From Paenimyroides marinum (GTDB taxonomy: Bacteria > Bacteroidota > Bacteroidia > Flavobacteriales > Flavobacteriaceae), in contig NZ_FNXE01000008.1 of the NCBI RefSeq assembly GCF_900108395.1, forward strand, positions 1-64,000: a stretch of 64,000 nt of DNA, in the 5' to 3' direction. Shown in pieces: positions 17,889 through 29,333 of this stretch. The translations under genes and the position numbers were made by a program. Each line of letters opens with the position of its first letter. The stretch's first letter is position 1. The notes under the pieces are model-generated. The model had not been told where the DNA came from and did not search any database. It saw only the letters and a program-made list of their open reading frames with translations.

Positions 17889-19697
17889 ATGAGTACAGCC
17901 AGAAATAACACCAAAAGATTAAAAAAGACCTTTCGCTATCTGGAGGGTATTTTGTATTTGCTTAAAACCATTATCTCTGAACGGCAATTTTTGTATGTTT
18001 CATGTGTATTGGTTGGTGTTTCATCGGCTTTGGCAGTAATTCTTTTAAAAACTTTTGCACATTCTGTTTTTCAGTTTGCAACCTATGTTGATACACTTCT
18101 AAAACTACCTTTTTCTAACAGTATTTTACCAATAATAGGTATTTTACTTACGGTTTTTGTAATTAAGAAATTTTTAGATGGATCCATAGAAAAAGGCACC
18201 AGTCAAATTATGATTGCCGTTGCCAAACGTTCGGGATTTATGCCTCGAAAACAGATGTTTGCACAAATAATTACGAGTTCATTAACTGTGGGTATGGGCG
18301 GATCTGCAGGTTTAGAATCGCCAATTACCATAACTGGTGCTGCGTTTGGTTCTAATTTTGCACAAAATTTTCGTTTTAATTATAAAGACCGCACCTTATT
18401 ACTTGCTTGTGGCGTGGCATCTGGTATTGCAGCGGCTTTTAACGCGCCCATTGCAGGTGTGTTGTTTGCTATCGAGGTTATTCTGGCAGATATGAGCGTT
18501 ACGGCGTTTATCCCTTTAATGATTTCGTCGGCAACCGGAGCCATTGTATCAGGTGTTGTTTTGAAAGAAAGCGTGCTTTTAAACTTTAAAAGTAATTTTA
18601 CTTTTGATTATTCTAACATTATTTATTACGTTTTAGTGGGAATTGCAGCTGGTTTTTTCTCTATCTATCACGCAAGGATGTTTCGGAAAATAGAACATTT
18701 TACCTCGCATCTTCCTTATAAAATCTACAAAAAGGCATTTGTTGGAGCGGGAATGCTTGCTGTTTTAATTTTTCTTTTTCCTACACTTTTTGGTGAAGGA
18801 TACGAAAGTATTAAATCGTTGGCAAATAACGATGCTGCTACAATTCTTGAAAACTCATTGTTAGAAAAATTTAATCAGAATCCGTGGATTGTACTGATTT
18901 TTGTTGGACTAACCGCTTTTATAAAAAGTATTGCAACCGGCTTAACGCTGGGATCAGGCGGAAATGGCGGAAATTTTGCACCTTCGCTTTTTGTAGGATC
19001 TTATTTAGGATACGTAATCGCTAAATTCATTGAATTGATAGGATTAAAAAAGTTGCCTATCGAAAATTTTACCGTTGTGGGGATGGCAGCTGTGTTAAGT
19101 GGCTTGTTTCATTCGCCTTTAACGGCTATTTTCCTTATTGCCGAAATTACCGGAGGTTACGGTTTAATGGTTCCTTTACTTATTGTTTCTTCGATAAGTT
19201 TTGCTATTTCAAAACGATACGACAATTATTCGATGGATATTTTCACCATTGCCGATAAAGGTCTGGTTTTCACCTCTGATAAAGACAAAAACATCCTTAA
19301 TAAGATCGAATTGCATACCATTTACAACAATTCTATTGAATCTGTAACAGTAGAAAATTCTATGTACGATGTTAAAAATCTGTTTCTAACAACTGATCAA
19401 ACGTTTATTCCTGTTGTTAATGAAGATCGAAGTATTTTAGGAATCATTTATTTTAAAGAAGTCCGCGATATATTGTTCAATCACTATAAGTTAAACACCA
19501 CTTTAATCGCAAATGAAATGAAACCTGCGCTATCGGTTTCGCTTTCAGAAAATACAGGAAACGTAGTCCAGCTAATGGACGAAAATCATTTAACAGAACT
19601 TTTAGTAACTCAACACGACAAATTAATTGGATTTGTTACCAAAGTGAAAATTTTAGAAGTGTATCGCGAGAATTTAAAGAATTTAAGGATTGAGTAA
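17889..19697 (+). CDS. ClC-family chloride channel/transporter with CBS domains
   Basis: A 602-residue membrane protein: ClC core (about 30-440, ten or more hydrophobic helices) plus a C-terminal pair of CBS domains (about 470-600). Anion-path motifs are visible: GLESP with the gating Glu143 (the GREGP equivalent) and GNFAP at 361-365 (GxFxP). At the internal proton-glutamate position the sequence reads FAIEV, so the residue equivalent to E. coli ClC Glu203 appears to be Val197, as in vertebrate ClC channels. That would favour passive conductance over proton-coupled exchange, by inference. The CBS pair probably senses adenine nucleotides. It has its own promoter and no functional partners nearby. 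Confidence 0.9.
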   Translation: MSTARNNTKRLKKTFRYLEGILYLLKTIISERQFLYVSCVLVGVSSALAVILLKTFAHSVFQFATYVDTLLKLPFSNSILPIIGILLTVFVIKKFLDGSIEKGTSQIMIAVAKRSGFMPRKQMFAQIITSSLTVGMGGSAGLESPITITGAAFGSNFAQNFRFNYKDRTLLLACGVASGIAAAFNAPIAGVLFAIEVILADMSVTAFIPLMISSATGAIVSGVVLKESVLLNFKSNFTFDYSNIIYYVLVGIAAGFFSIYHARMFRKIEHFTSHLPYKIYKKAFVGAGMLAVLIFLFPTLFGEGYESIKSLANNDAATILENSLLEKFNQNPWIVLIFVGLTAFIKSIATGLTLGSGGNGGNFAPSLFVGSYLGYVIAKFIELIGLKKLPIENFTVVGMAAVLSGLFHSPLTAIFLIAEITGGYGLMVPLLIVSSISFAISKRYDNYSMDIFTIADKGLVFTSDKDKNILNKIELHTIYNNSIESVTVENSMYDVKNLFLTTDQTFIPVVNEDRSILGIIYFKEVRDILFNHYKLNTTLIANEMKPALSVSLSENTGNVVQLMDENHLTELLVTQHDKLIGFVTKVKILEVYRENLKNLRIE

Positions 19698-19756
19698 ATA
19701 ATCATACTATAAATTATTTTACCAAACCTTTAAGCTCTTAAAAACAAAGCAATTCG

Positions 19757-19764
19757 TATATTTG
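19757..19764 (+). promoter_or_regulatory. -7 element of uvrA
   Basis: TATATTTG, exact TAnnTTTG match, 16 nt before the ATG at 19781. It overlaps the region just upstream of an in-frame TTG at 19769 and so favours the ATG as start. Confidence 0.6.
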
Positions 19765-19780
19765 CACTTTGAATTTTTCT

Positions 19781-22612
19781 ATGCAAAAAACCGATGATAA
19801 CATACAGGTTCTGGGTGCACGCGTTCACAACCTAAAAAATATAGACGTTACCATTCCGCGTGAAAAACTGGTGGTTATTACCGGTTTGTCAGGCTCGGGT
19901 AAATCGTCTTTGGCGTTTGATACCATTTATGCTGAAGGACAGCGTCGCTATATTGAAACATTTGCTTCCTATGCCCGTCAGTTTTTGGGTGGTTTGGAGC
20001 GTCCCGATGTTGATAAAATAGACGGACTTTCTCCGGTAATTGCTATTGAACAGAAAACGGTAAACAAAAATCCGAGATCTACCGTAGGAACCATTACCGA
20101 AATTTACGATTTTATCCGTTTACTTTTTGCCCGTGCTGCGGACGCTTACTCGTATGAAACCGGCGAAAAAATGGTCAGTTATTCCGATGAGCAAATTCAA
20201 GAGCTTATTACAGAAAATTATAAAGATCAACGAATTAATATCCTGTCACCTGTAATACGTTCTCGTAAAGGTCATTATCGTGAATTATTTGAACAAATTA
20301 TTAAGCAAGGGTTTGTGAAAGTTCGGGTTGATGGAGAGATCCGTGATTTGGTTTCAGGTATGAAATTAGATCGTTATAAAACGCATGATATTGAAATTGT
20401 CATTGATCGTTTGGCGATAGACGGCAATGAAGAAACACAAAAACGATTAGCAGAAAGCATTAAAACAGCAATGTATCACGGTGAAGATATTCTAATGGTC
20501 ATTCCGCACGACAACGATACACCACGTTTTTTTAGTCGTCATTTAATGTGTCCGGGATCAGGAATTTCTTACCCTATTCCCGAACCCAACAGTTTTTCGT
20601 TTAACTCGCCAAAAGGAGCTTGTCCGGTGTGTAACGGCTTAGGTACCATCAATGAAATCAATCTTAAAAAAATCATTCCAAATAACGAATTATCCATAAA
20701 ATCGGGTGGTATTGTTCCCATTGGTGAGCAAAAAAGTACCTGGATTTTTAAACAGCTGGAAATCATTGCGCAACGATACCATTTTAAACTGACAGATGCC
20801 ATAAAAGATATTCCTGACGATGCGATGGAAATGATTTTAAACGGTGGAAAAGACAGTTTTTCGGTAGCTTCTAAAGTTTTAGGAATTACCAAAGAGTATA
20901 AAATTGATTTTGAAGGAATATCGAATTTTATCAAAAATCAATACAACGATGCACCTACATCTGCTATTAAACGCTGGGCATCTGATTTCATGGATGAAAT
21001 CGTTTGTCCTGAATGTAATGGCTCCCGTTTGCGTAAGGAATCATTGTATTTTAAAATTAATGATAAAAATATTTCCGACCTTGCTTTGATGGATTTAGAC
21101 CAGTTGAGCGATTGGTTTAATGATTTAAGTAATCATTTAAGTGTTAAACAAAAAACAATTGCAAACGAGATAATTAAAGAAATTTCAACTCGCTTGTCCT
21201 TTCTGTTAGACGTGGGCTTAAATTACCTTACTTTAAACCGTTCGTCCAGAACCTTGTCGGGTGGTGAAGCGCAACGCATTCGATTGGCAACACAGATAGG
21301 GTCGCAATTGGTTGGCGTATTGTATATTTTAGATGAACCAAGTATAGGATTACATCAGCGAGACAATGAAAAATTGATTCGTTCTTTAAAGCAGTTGCGC
21401 GATGTAGGTAATTCTGTTTTAGTGGTTGAACACGATAAAGACATGATTGAAGAAGCCGATTATGTAATTGACATCGGTCCGGAAGCAGGTGCCAACGGAG
21501 GACAAATTATTAGTGCCTCTACACCAAAAGAATTATTGAAGAGCAATACCATTACAGCAAAATATTTAAACGGTCAATTAGAAATTCCGGTACCTGAAGA
21601 ACGACGCAAAGGCAATGGAAAATTATTAAAACTAACCGGTGCAAAAGGTAATAACCTTAAAAATGTTTCGGCAGAATTTCCTTTAGGAACGTTGATTTGT
21701 GTGACGGGCGTATCGGGTTCGGGCAAATCTAGCTTGATTAATGAAACATTGTATCCCATTCTCAATACTCATTTTTTCCACGCTGTAAAAGTTCCGCAGC
21801 CTTACAATAAAATTATAGGTTTAGAACACATTGATAAAGTCATAGGTATTGATCAAAGCCCGATTGGACGTACACCGAGATCAAACCCGGCAACATATAC
21901 CGAAGTTTTTTCAGAAATAAGAACCTTATTTACCAAAACACCTGAGGCAAGTATTCGTGGTTACAAACCCGGCCGTTTCAGTTTTAACGTGAAAGGTGGT
22001 CGTTGTGAAACCTGCGAAGGATCGGGTTTAAGAACAATAGAAATGGGCTTTTTGCCAGATGTTTATGTGGAATGTGAAACCTGTCAGGGTAAGCGTTTTA
22101 ATAGGGAAACGCTTGAAATTCGCTACAAAGGAAAATCAATTGCAGATATTTTAGATATGACGATTGACGAAAGTGTACCATTTTTTGAAAACATCCCTAA
22201 AATTTACCGTAAATTAAAAACCATTCAAGATGTTGGCTTAGGTTATTTAACATTGGGTCAGCAAAGTACAACGCTATCGGGCGGAGAAGCACAACGTATA
22301 AAACTGGCAACCGAATTATCTAAAAAAGATACCGGAAATACCTTTTATATATTAGACGAACCTACAACCGGACTTCATTTTGAAGATATAAGGGTATTGA
22401 TGGAAGTGTTGCAAAAATTGGTTGATAAAGGAAACACGGTGTTAATCATCGAACACAATCTTGATGTGATAAAAATGGCTGATTATATCATTGATATTGG
22501 TCCTGAAGGCGGAAAAGGCGGAGGAGAAATAGTCGCAAAAGGAACACCCGAACAAGTTGCTAAAAGTAAAAAGAGCCATACGGCACGTTTTTTGAAAAAT
22601 GAATTAAATTAG
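19781..22612 (+). CDS. uvrA: Excinuclease ABC subunit UvrA
   Basis: UvrA is the damage-recognition ATPase of nucleotide excision repair and works with UvrB. The 943-residue product has two ABC modules: Walker [10 protein letters not shown] near the N-terminus and GVSGSGKSS in the second half, two LSGGEAQRI signatures, and Walker B segments [15 protein letters not shown] and [15 protein letters not shown]. The zinc-finger cysteines are [13 protein letters not shown] and the later CETCEGSG...CETCQGKR. Start ATG 19781 is preferred over TTG 19769 because of the -7 element. Length is normal. uvrB and uvrC are not in the window. A LOG-family gene follows. Confidence 0.98.
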   Translation: MQKTDDNIQVLGARVHNLKNIDVTIPREKLVVITGLSGSGKSSLAFDTIYAEGQRRYIETFASYARQFLGGLERPDVDKIDGLSPVIAIEQKTVNKNPRSTVGTITEIYDFIRLLFARAADAYSYETGEKMVSYSDEQIQELITENYKDQRINILSPVIRSRKGHYRELFEQIIKQGFVKVRVDGEIRDLVSGMKLDRYKTHDIEIVIDRLAIDGNEETQKRLAESIKTAMYHGEDILMVIPHDNDTPRFFSRHLMCPGSGISYPIPEPNSFSFNSPKGACPVCNGLGTINEINLKKIIPNNELSIKSGGIVPIGEQKSTWIFKQLEIIAQRYHFKLTDAIKDIPDDAMEMILNGGKDSFSVASKVLGITKEYKIDFEGISNFIKNQYNDAPTSAIKRWASDFMDEIVCPECNGSRLRKESLYFKINDKNISDLALMDLDQLSDWFNDLSNHLSVKQKTIANEIIKEISTRLSFLLDVGLNYLTLNRSSRTLSGGEAQRIRLATQIGSQLVGVLYILDEPSIGLHQRDNEKLIRSLKQLRDVGNSVLVVEHDKDMIEEADYVIDIGPEAGANGGQIISASTPKELLKSNTITAKYLNGQLEIPVPEERRKGNGKLLKLTGAKGNNLKNVSAEFPLGTLICVTGVSGSGKSSLINETLYPILNTHFFHAVKVPQPYNKIIGLEHIDKVIGIDQSPIGRTPRSNPATYTEVFSEIRTLFTKTPEASIRGYKPGRFSFNVKGGRCETCEGSGLRTIEMGFLPDVYVECETCQGKRFNRETLEIRYKGKSIADILDMTIDESVPFFENIPKIYRKLKTIQDVGLGYLTLGQQSTTLSGGEAQRIKLATELSKKDTGNTFYILDEPTTGLHFEDIRVLMEVLQKLVDKGNTVLIIEHNLDVIKMADYIIDIGPEGGKGGGEIVAKGTPEQVAKSKKSHTARFLKNELN

Positions 22613-22656
22613 TAGAAAAATCAACTTTCATTTCAAAGTTGAATAATAAAAATATC

Positions 22657-23406
22657 ATGCAATCAGAAAATAAAACAGAAAATATGGAGGAGAATTTATC
22701 AGAAGAAGATATCAGAATAAAAGAAAGTTTTACACAAAAATCGTGGAACGAAATAAAATCAAACGATTCGTGGGCAATTTTTAAAGTGATGTCTGAATTT
22801 GTCAATGGATATGAAAAAATGGGACGTATTGGTCCGTGTGTTTCTATTTTTGGATCGGCTCGTACAAAAAGCGACAATCCGTATTATAAACTGGCAGAAG
22901 AGATTGCGTTTAAGATAAGCAAATCTGGTTACGGTGTGATTTCTGGTGGCGGTCCCGGAATTATGGAAGCAGCTAATAAAGGCGCACATTTAGGTGGTGG
23001 AGCATCGGTAGGACTAAATATCGATTTGCCTTTTGAACAGCATTTTAATCCGTACATTGATCACGATAAAAACCTGCAGTTCGATTATTTCTTTGTCCGC
23101 AAGGTAATGTTTGTAAAATATTCGCAAGGATTTGTAGTAATGCCCGGCGGTTTTGGAACTTTAGATGAGATGTTTGAAGCAATCACGCTTATTCAAACCA
23201 GAAAGATAGGGAAATTTCCAATTATTTTAGTAGGAAGCGAATTTTGGTCAGGCTTGTTTGAATGGATCAAAACCGTTTTATTGGAAAAATATTTCAACGC
23301 CTCACCTGAAGATATGAATTTGATTAAAATTGTTGATACAGCAGATGAAGTGGTAGCAATAATTGACAGTTTCTATAAAAAATACAATTTAAGTCCGAAT
23401 TTCTAA
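22657..23406 (+). CDS. LOG family protein (TIGR00730, possible cytokinin riboside 5'-monophosphate phosphoribohydrolase)
   Basis: A 249-residue Rossmann-fold protein. The diagnostic motifs are VSIFGSARTKSDNP, GYGVISGGGPGIMEAANKGAH and QGFVVMPGGFGTLDEMFEAITL; PGGxGTxxE binds the nucleotide phosphate. Such enzymes hydrolyse AMP or related nucleoside monophosphates to base plus ribose 5-phosphate; plant-type cytokinin activity is only one member activity. The N-terminal 40 residues are acidic and probably flexible. ATG at 22657 is chosen over an in-frame TTG at 22639. It is 44 nt downstream of uvrA, with an 8-bp hairpin (22621-22642) lacking a T-run in the gap, so co-transcription with uvrA is possible. 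Confidence 0.88.
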   Translation: MQSENKTENMEENLSEEDIRIKESFTQKSWNEIKSNDSWAIFKVMSEFVNGYEKMGRIGPCVSIFGSARTKSDNPYYKLAEEIAFKISKSGYGVISGGGPGIMEAANKGAHLGGGASVGLNIDLPFEQHFNPYIDHDKNLQFDYFFVRKVMFVKYSQGFVVMPGGFGTLDEMFEAITLIQTRKIGKFPIILVGSEFWSGLFEWIKTVLLEKYFNASPEDMNLIKIVDTADEVVAIIDSFYKKYNLSPNF

Positions 23407-23470
23407 TGCGTTAAATCTGTTTTGGGTTACATCCAAAAGTTTAACAGTTAAAAATATTTTTTTTCTACCA

Positions 23471-23917
23471 ATGAATAGAAAAGAATTAAAACAGCAAGTG
23501 TTAACGGCTTTAAAATGCCAGATAGTTAATATACAAAATCAAATTGCAGCTTTGGCAGAAGATGCACAAAACGATGCCAAAAGTTCCGCAGGCGATAAGC
23601 ATGAAACCGGATTAGCAATGATGCATTTAGAACAGGAAAAACTCAATAACAAGCTAAGTCAACTGTTACAGTTAGAACAATTCGCAAAACAATTGCCAGA
23701 AGAAAAAACGATAAACAAGGTTACTTTAGGATCTGTGGTGAAAACCAACCATGCGGTATTTTATATCAGCATACCCATACAATCGTTTGTATATCAAAAT
23801 GAAACCGTTATTTGTGTATCTGCACAAGCACCTTTAATTCAAAAAATATTAAACAAGGAAATCCATTCAGAAATCAACTGTAATAATTTAACCTATAAAA
23901 TCCTTGAAATTTTTTAG
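23471..23917 (+). CDS. GreA/GreB-like protein of unknown function
   Basis: A 148-residue cytoplasmic protein. The N-terminal half (1-75) is helical with a coiled-coil look, and includes DAKSSAGDKHETGLAMMHLEQEK. The C-terminal half has GSVVKTNHAVFYISIPIQ and VSAQAPLIQKILNKEIHSEI, which fits the Gre-factor C-terminal pattern (SPxGKALLGKxxGDE) without the exact residues. The layout, coiled coil then FKBP-like domain, resembles secondary-channel regulators of RNA polymerase. The acidic tip residues of GreA cannot be confirmed here. Similar flavobacterial proteins are often mislabelled 3-oxoacyl-ACP synthase, for which no motif exists. It lies between the LOG gene and gyrB on the same strand. Confidence 0.6.
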   Translation: MNRKELKQQVLTALKCQIVNIQNQIAALAEDAQNDAKSSAGDKHETGLAMMHLEQEKLNNKLSQLLQLEQFAKQLPEEKTINKVTLGSVVKTNHAVFYISIPIQSFVYQNETVICVSAQAPLIQKILNKEIHSEINCNNLTYKILEIF

Positions 23918-23992
23918 TTTCCACTCTTTTAAGTGTTGATAACTTCAAAAGGAATAAAAGCGTTTAAATATCAAAAATTCATTAAAATTTCG

Positions 23993-24000
23993 TATATTTG
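23993..24000 (+). promoter_or_regulatory. -7 element of gyrB
   Basis: TATATTTG, exact TAnnTTTG match, 32 nt before the gyrB ATG. Confidence 0.65.
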
Positions 24001-24008
24001 TAGTTTAG

Positions 24009-25973
<1,965 letters not shown>

Positions 25974-25982
25974 AAATACTAG

Positions 25983-26010
25983 AAAAACCGACAATTTGTC
26001 GGTTTTTTAT
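25983..26010 (+). terminator. gyrB terminator
   Basis: AAAAACCGACAA at 25983-25994 pairs with TTGTCGGTTTTT at 25996-26007, followed by more T, starting 10 nt after the gyrB stop. Confidence 0.85.
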
Positions 26011-26035
26011 TTGCAACAATTGTTAACAAATACCT

Positions 26036-26066
26036 AAAAAGATGTTCAAATAAACATCTTTTTTTA
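26036..26066 (+). terminator. Second hairpin between gyrB and secDF
   Basis: AAAAAGATGTT at 26036-26046 pairs with AACATCTTTTT at 26053-26063, followed by a T-run. It probably backs up the gyrB terminator. Confidence 0.6.
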
Positions 26067-26097
26067 TTGTTAAATCTTTTGTGAAGTTATATATTTG
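26066..26097 (+). promoter_or_regulatory. Promoter of secDF
   Basis: ATTG at 26066-26069, a 20-nt spacer and TATATTTG at 26090-26097 fit the Bacteroidota promoter pattern. The ATG is 82 nt further on, leaving a fairly long leader. Confidence 0.6.
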
Positions 26098-26178
26098 TCC
26101 GTTTTATAACATTTTTTCGTTTTTAAGACGCAAAAAAGTATCAAACAAAATCATTTAAAAACTATTAATTTTTTAAAA

Positions 26179-29157
26179 ATGCAGAATAAAGGACTCGTTA
26201 AGTTTATTGCGATTATTTTTGCGTTGGTAAGTATTTACCAATTGTCCTTTACGTTTGTAACGGATCATTACGAGAAAAAAGCAAAAGAATTTGCTAAAGG
26301 TGATTTAACCAAAGAAGCTCGTTATTTAGATTCAATTGCAAACGAAAAGGTTTATTTAGGTCAAACTTTTGCTGAAGTACGTTCTAAAGAGGTACAAAAA
26401 GGGTTGGATCTTGAAGGAGGTATCAACGTGATGCTTCAAATTTCTGTTAAAGACATTTTAAAAGGATTGGCAAACAATTCTAAAAATGCGGTGTTCAATC
26501 AAGCTTTAGTTGAAGCTGAAAAGAACCGGGAAGGTAATCAATCGTATTTAGAATCGTTTTATGTTACTTTCGATAAATTGTCTAAAGGCAGCGTAAAATT
26601 ATCTTCTTCAGAAATTTTTGCAAACAGAAACTTACAAGAGGTAAACACTTCAATGACAGATGCACAGGTAAAAACTATTTTAAATAAAAAAGTTGCCGAA
26701 TCTGTAGAGAGTGCTTTCCGTGTAATTAGTGAACGTATCGACAAATTTGGTGTAGCATCGCCAACTATTCAAAAAGTAGGTGAGTCGGGTAGAATTTTGG
26801 TAGAATTACCTGGTGCTAAAGACATTGACCGTATCAAAAACTTATTACAATCAACTGCTCAGTTAGAATTTTGGGAAACTTTTAAAGGTGAAGAAGTCGG
26901 ACAGTTTTTAATGGCTGCCAATAATGTTTTAAAAGAGAGAAAAACAAAACAACCAGAGGTTTCAAAAGATACGCTTAAAGAACAAAAAGCAGAAACAGAT
27001 GTTGATAAATTATTAACTGGTGTTTCTAAAGATACCACTGCAAATGCACAACAAGATTTAGGACCAATTGTTTCTTTAATCAAAGCTCCGGGCTATCAGG
27101 GATCGCCGATTATTGCCTTTTTTGCAACAAAAGATACGGCACAAATTAATTCGTATTTGAAAGATCCACAGGTTCGCAGTTTGTTAAACGGAGATTTACG
27201 CTATGTGAAATTTGCCTGGGGTAAAGCTAAAAAAGATGCAAACATTGTAGAATTATATGCTTTAAGAGGTAACGCGCAAAACGTTCCGCCTTTATCAGGA
27301 GCAGTTATTACTGAGGCAAGACAAGATTATGATAATCTTAACAAAGCAGTAGTTTCAATGCAAATGAATCCTAACGGAGCTAAAATATGGGAGGATTTAA
27401 CTAGAAAAGCAAACGCTCAACAATCAAATATTGCAATTGTTTTAGATAATATTGTTTATTCTGCACCTGGGGTAACTCAACAAGGTGGTATTGCAGGAGG
27501 AAGCTCAAGTATTTCAGGTGATTTTACCGTTCAAGAAGCCAAAGATTTAGCAAATATCTTAAAAGCGGGTAAATTACCGGCTTCGGCTGATATTGTTTCT
27601 TCAGAAGTTATTGGACCATCATTAGGTCAGGCTGCAATTGATGCCGGATTACTTTCATCTGTTGTAGGGTTAATCTTAGTAGCTGCCTGGATGGTTTTCT
27701 ATTACGGAAAAGCAGGTTGGTATGCGAACATTGCTTTAATGGTAAACTTATTGTTCTTATTCGGAATATTAACAAGTTTAGGTGCTGTATTAACATTACC
27801 TGGTATTGCCGGTATCGTTTTAACAATGGGTACGGCGGTTGATGCGAATATCATTATTTACGAACGGGCAAAAGAAGAATTGCGTCATGGTAAAACATTA
27901 AAAGAAGCCATTACTTCGTCATATAGCTGGCACGGAGCAATGCGTGCTATTGTAGATGCAAACGTAACACATATCTTAACAGGTATTATCTTATTCATTT
28001 TTGGTATCGGACCAATTAAAGGATTTGCGACTACTTTGTTAATTGGTATTTTTACATCGTTATTTACCTCTATTTTCATTGCACGTATCTTCCTGGACAA
28101 AGATGCAGCCGCAGGAAGAATTGTAAATTTCTGTACATCAATTACTAAAAACTGGTTTACAAACTTCCATTTCGATTTCTTAAAAATGAAAAAAGTAACT
28201 TATGTAATTTCTGCACTTGTAGTTATTGTCAGTTGTGTTTCATTTGCAGTAAACGGATTAGACGAAGGGGTAGATTTTGTAGGTGGACGTACATTCCAGG
28301 TTAAGTTTGAAAAACCGGTTGATCCTTCAAAAATTGGTGAGGATTTATCGGCTACATTTGGTGTTACCGTAGAAGCAAAACAGTTTGGTAGTGCAAATCA
28401 AATGCGTATTATCACTAAATATAAAGTTGATGAAGAGTCTGCAAAAGTTGATCAGGAAGTAAACGAATTATTATATAAAGGTTTAAAGAAATACTACACT
28501 GGCAACATGACTTATGATGATTTCATTAAAACATCAGAGACTAAAACATTAGGCGTTGTTTCTGCCTCTAAAGTAAGTGCTACGGTTTCTGAAGACATTA
28601 AAACAGACTCGGTTTATGCAGTAGTGGGATCTATGATCGTTGTGTTTATTTACTTAATGGTATCGTTCCGCAAATGGCAATATTCATTAGGAGCTGTTGC
28701 AGCAGTAGTTCACGATGTAATCTTTGTATTGGGAACTTATTCATTACTATATAAGTTTATGCCGTTCCACATGGAAATGGACCAACACTTTATTGCGGCA
28801 ATTTTAACGGTAATTGGATATTCAATGAACGATACCGTAATTGTATTTGACCGTGTACGGGAATTCCTTTTAGGAAAAACAAAAGGAGATTTCAACCACA
28901 TTGTAAACGATTCGGTAAACACCACGTTGTCAAGAACCATCAATACATCGTTAACATTAATTTTAGTGTTATTAATCATGTTTATTTTTGGTGGAGAATC
29001 AATCCGCGGATTTGTATTTGCAATGTTGGTAGGTATTGTTGTAGGAACATACTCATCTTTATTCCTTGCAACGCCAATTTTGGTTGATACCATGCCAAGA
29101 AAAGATAAAAAAGAAATTGAAAGATTACACCGCGAAGCTCAGGAAGCAGAAGCATAG
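26179..29157 (+). CDS. secDF: Protein translocase fusion SecDF
   Basis: SecD and SecF help SecYEG by using the proton gradient to pull preproteins across the membrane. They are joined in one 992-residue polypeptide. The SecD part has an N-terminal helix (about 8-28), the P1 region with KGLDLEGGINV, GAVITEAR and SAPGVTQQ, and a six-helix RND-type core with PASADIVSSEVIGPSLGQ and GMTAVDANIIIYERAKEEL-like GTAVDANIIIYERAKEE. The SecF part starts near residue 650 with GLDEGVDFVGGRTFQV and has a second six-helix core with GYSMNDTVIVFDRVRE. The fusion is usual in Bacteroidota and Bacillus. Promoter and terminator flank it. Confidence 0.96.
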   Translation: MQNKGLVKFIAIIFALVSIYQLSFTFVTDHYEKKAKEFAKGDLTKEARYLDSIANEKVYLGQTFAEVRSKEVQKGLDLEGGINVMLQISVKDILKGLANNSKNAVFNQALVEAEKNREGNQSYLESFYVTFDKLSKGSVKLSSSEIFANRNLQEVNTSMTDAQVKTILNKKVAESVESAFRVISERIDKFGVASPTIQKVGESGRILVELPGAKDIDRIKNLLQSTAQLEFWETFKGEEVGQFLMAANNVLKERKTKQPEVSKDTLKEQKAETDVDKLLTGVSKDTTANAQQDLGPIVSLIKAPGYQGSPIIAFFATKDTAQINSYLKDPQVRSLLNGDLRYVKFAWGKAKKDANIVELYALRGNAQNVPPLSGAVITEARQDYDNLNKAVVSMQMNPNGAKIWEDLTRKANAQQSNIAIVLDNIVYSAPGVTQQGGIAGGSSSISGDFTVQEAKDLANILKAGKLPASADIVSSEVIGPSLGQAAIDAGLLSSVVGLILVAAWMVFYYGKAGWYANIALMVNLLFLFGILTSLGAVLTLPGIAGIVLTMGTAVDANIIIYERAKEELRHGKTLKEAITSSYSWHGAMRAIVDANVTHILTGIILFIFGIGPIKGFATTLLIGIFTSLFTSIFIARIFLDKDAAAGRIVNFCTSITKNWFTNFHFDFLKMKKVTYVISALVVIVSCVSFAVNGLDEGVDFVGGRTFQVKFEKPVDPSKIGEDLSATFGVTVEAKQFGSANQMRIITKYKVDEESAKVDQEVNELLYKGLKKYYTGNMTYDDFIKTSETKTLGVVSASKVSATVSEDIKTDSVYAVVGSMIVVFIYLMVSFRKWQYSLGAVAAVVHDVIFVLGTYSLLYKFMPFHMEMDQHFIAAILTVIGYSMNDTVIVFDRVREFLLGKTKGDFNHIVNDSVNTTLSRTINTSLTLILVLLIMFIFGGESIRGFVFAMLVGIVVGTYSSLFLATPILVDTMPRKDKKEIERLHREAQEAEA

Positions 29158-29178
29158 TAAAAACTGATTTCTCAAGCT

Positions 29179-29208
29179 AAAAACCATCCTATTGGATGGT
29201 TTTTTCTT
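29179..29208 (+). terminator. secDF terminator
   Basis: AAAAACCATCC at 29179-29189, loop TATT, GGATGGTTTTT at 29194-29204, then T-rich sequence. Confidence 0.85.
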
Positions 29209-29333
29209 TTACACATATACTAAAAAAGTATCAAATTAAGGCGTTTGATTTTATATAAAATTAGTTTTTCACCGAAAAAATACCTAAATTCGTAAATTAT
29301 TTCAAGTCAGAATTAAAACAGTTTCTATATATT

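Noticed and set aside
22621-22642. 8-bp hairpin between uvrA and the LOG gene as terminator
   Set aside because: No T-run follows; recorded only in the LOG entry.
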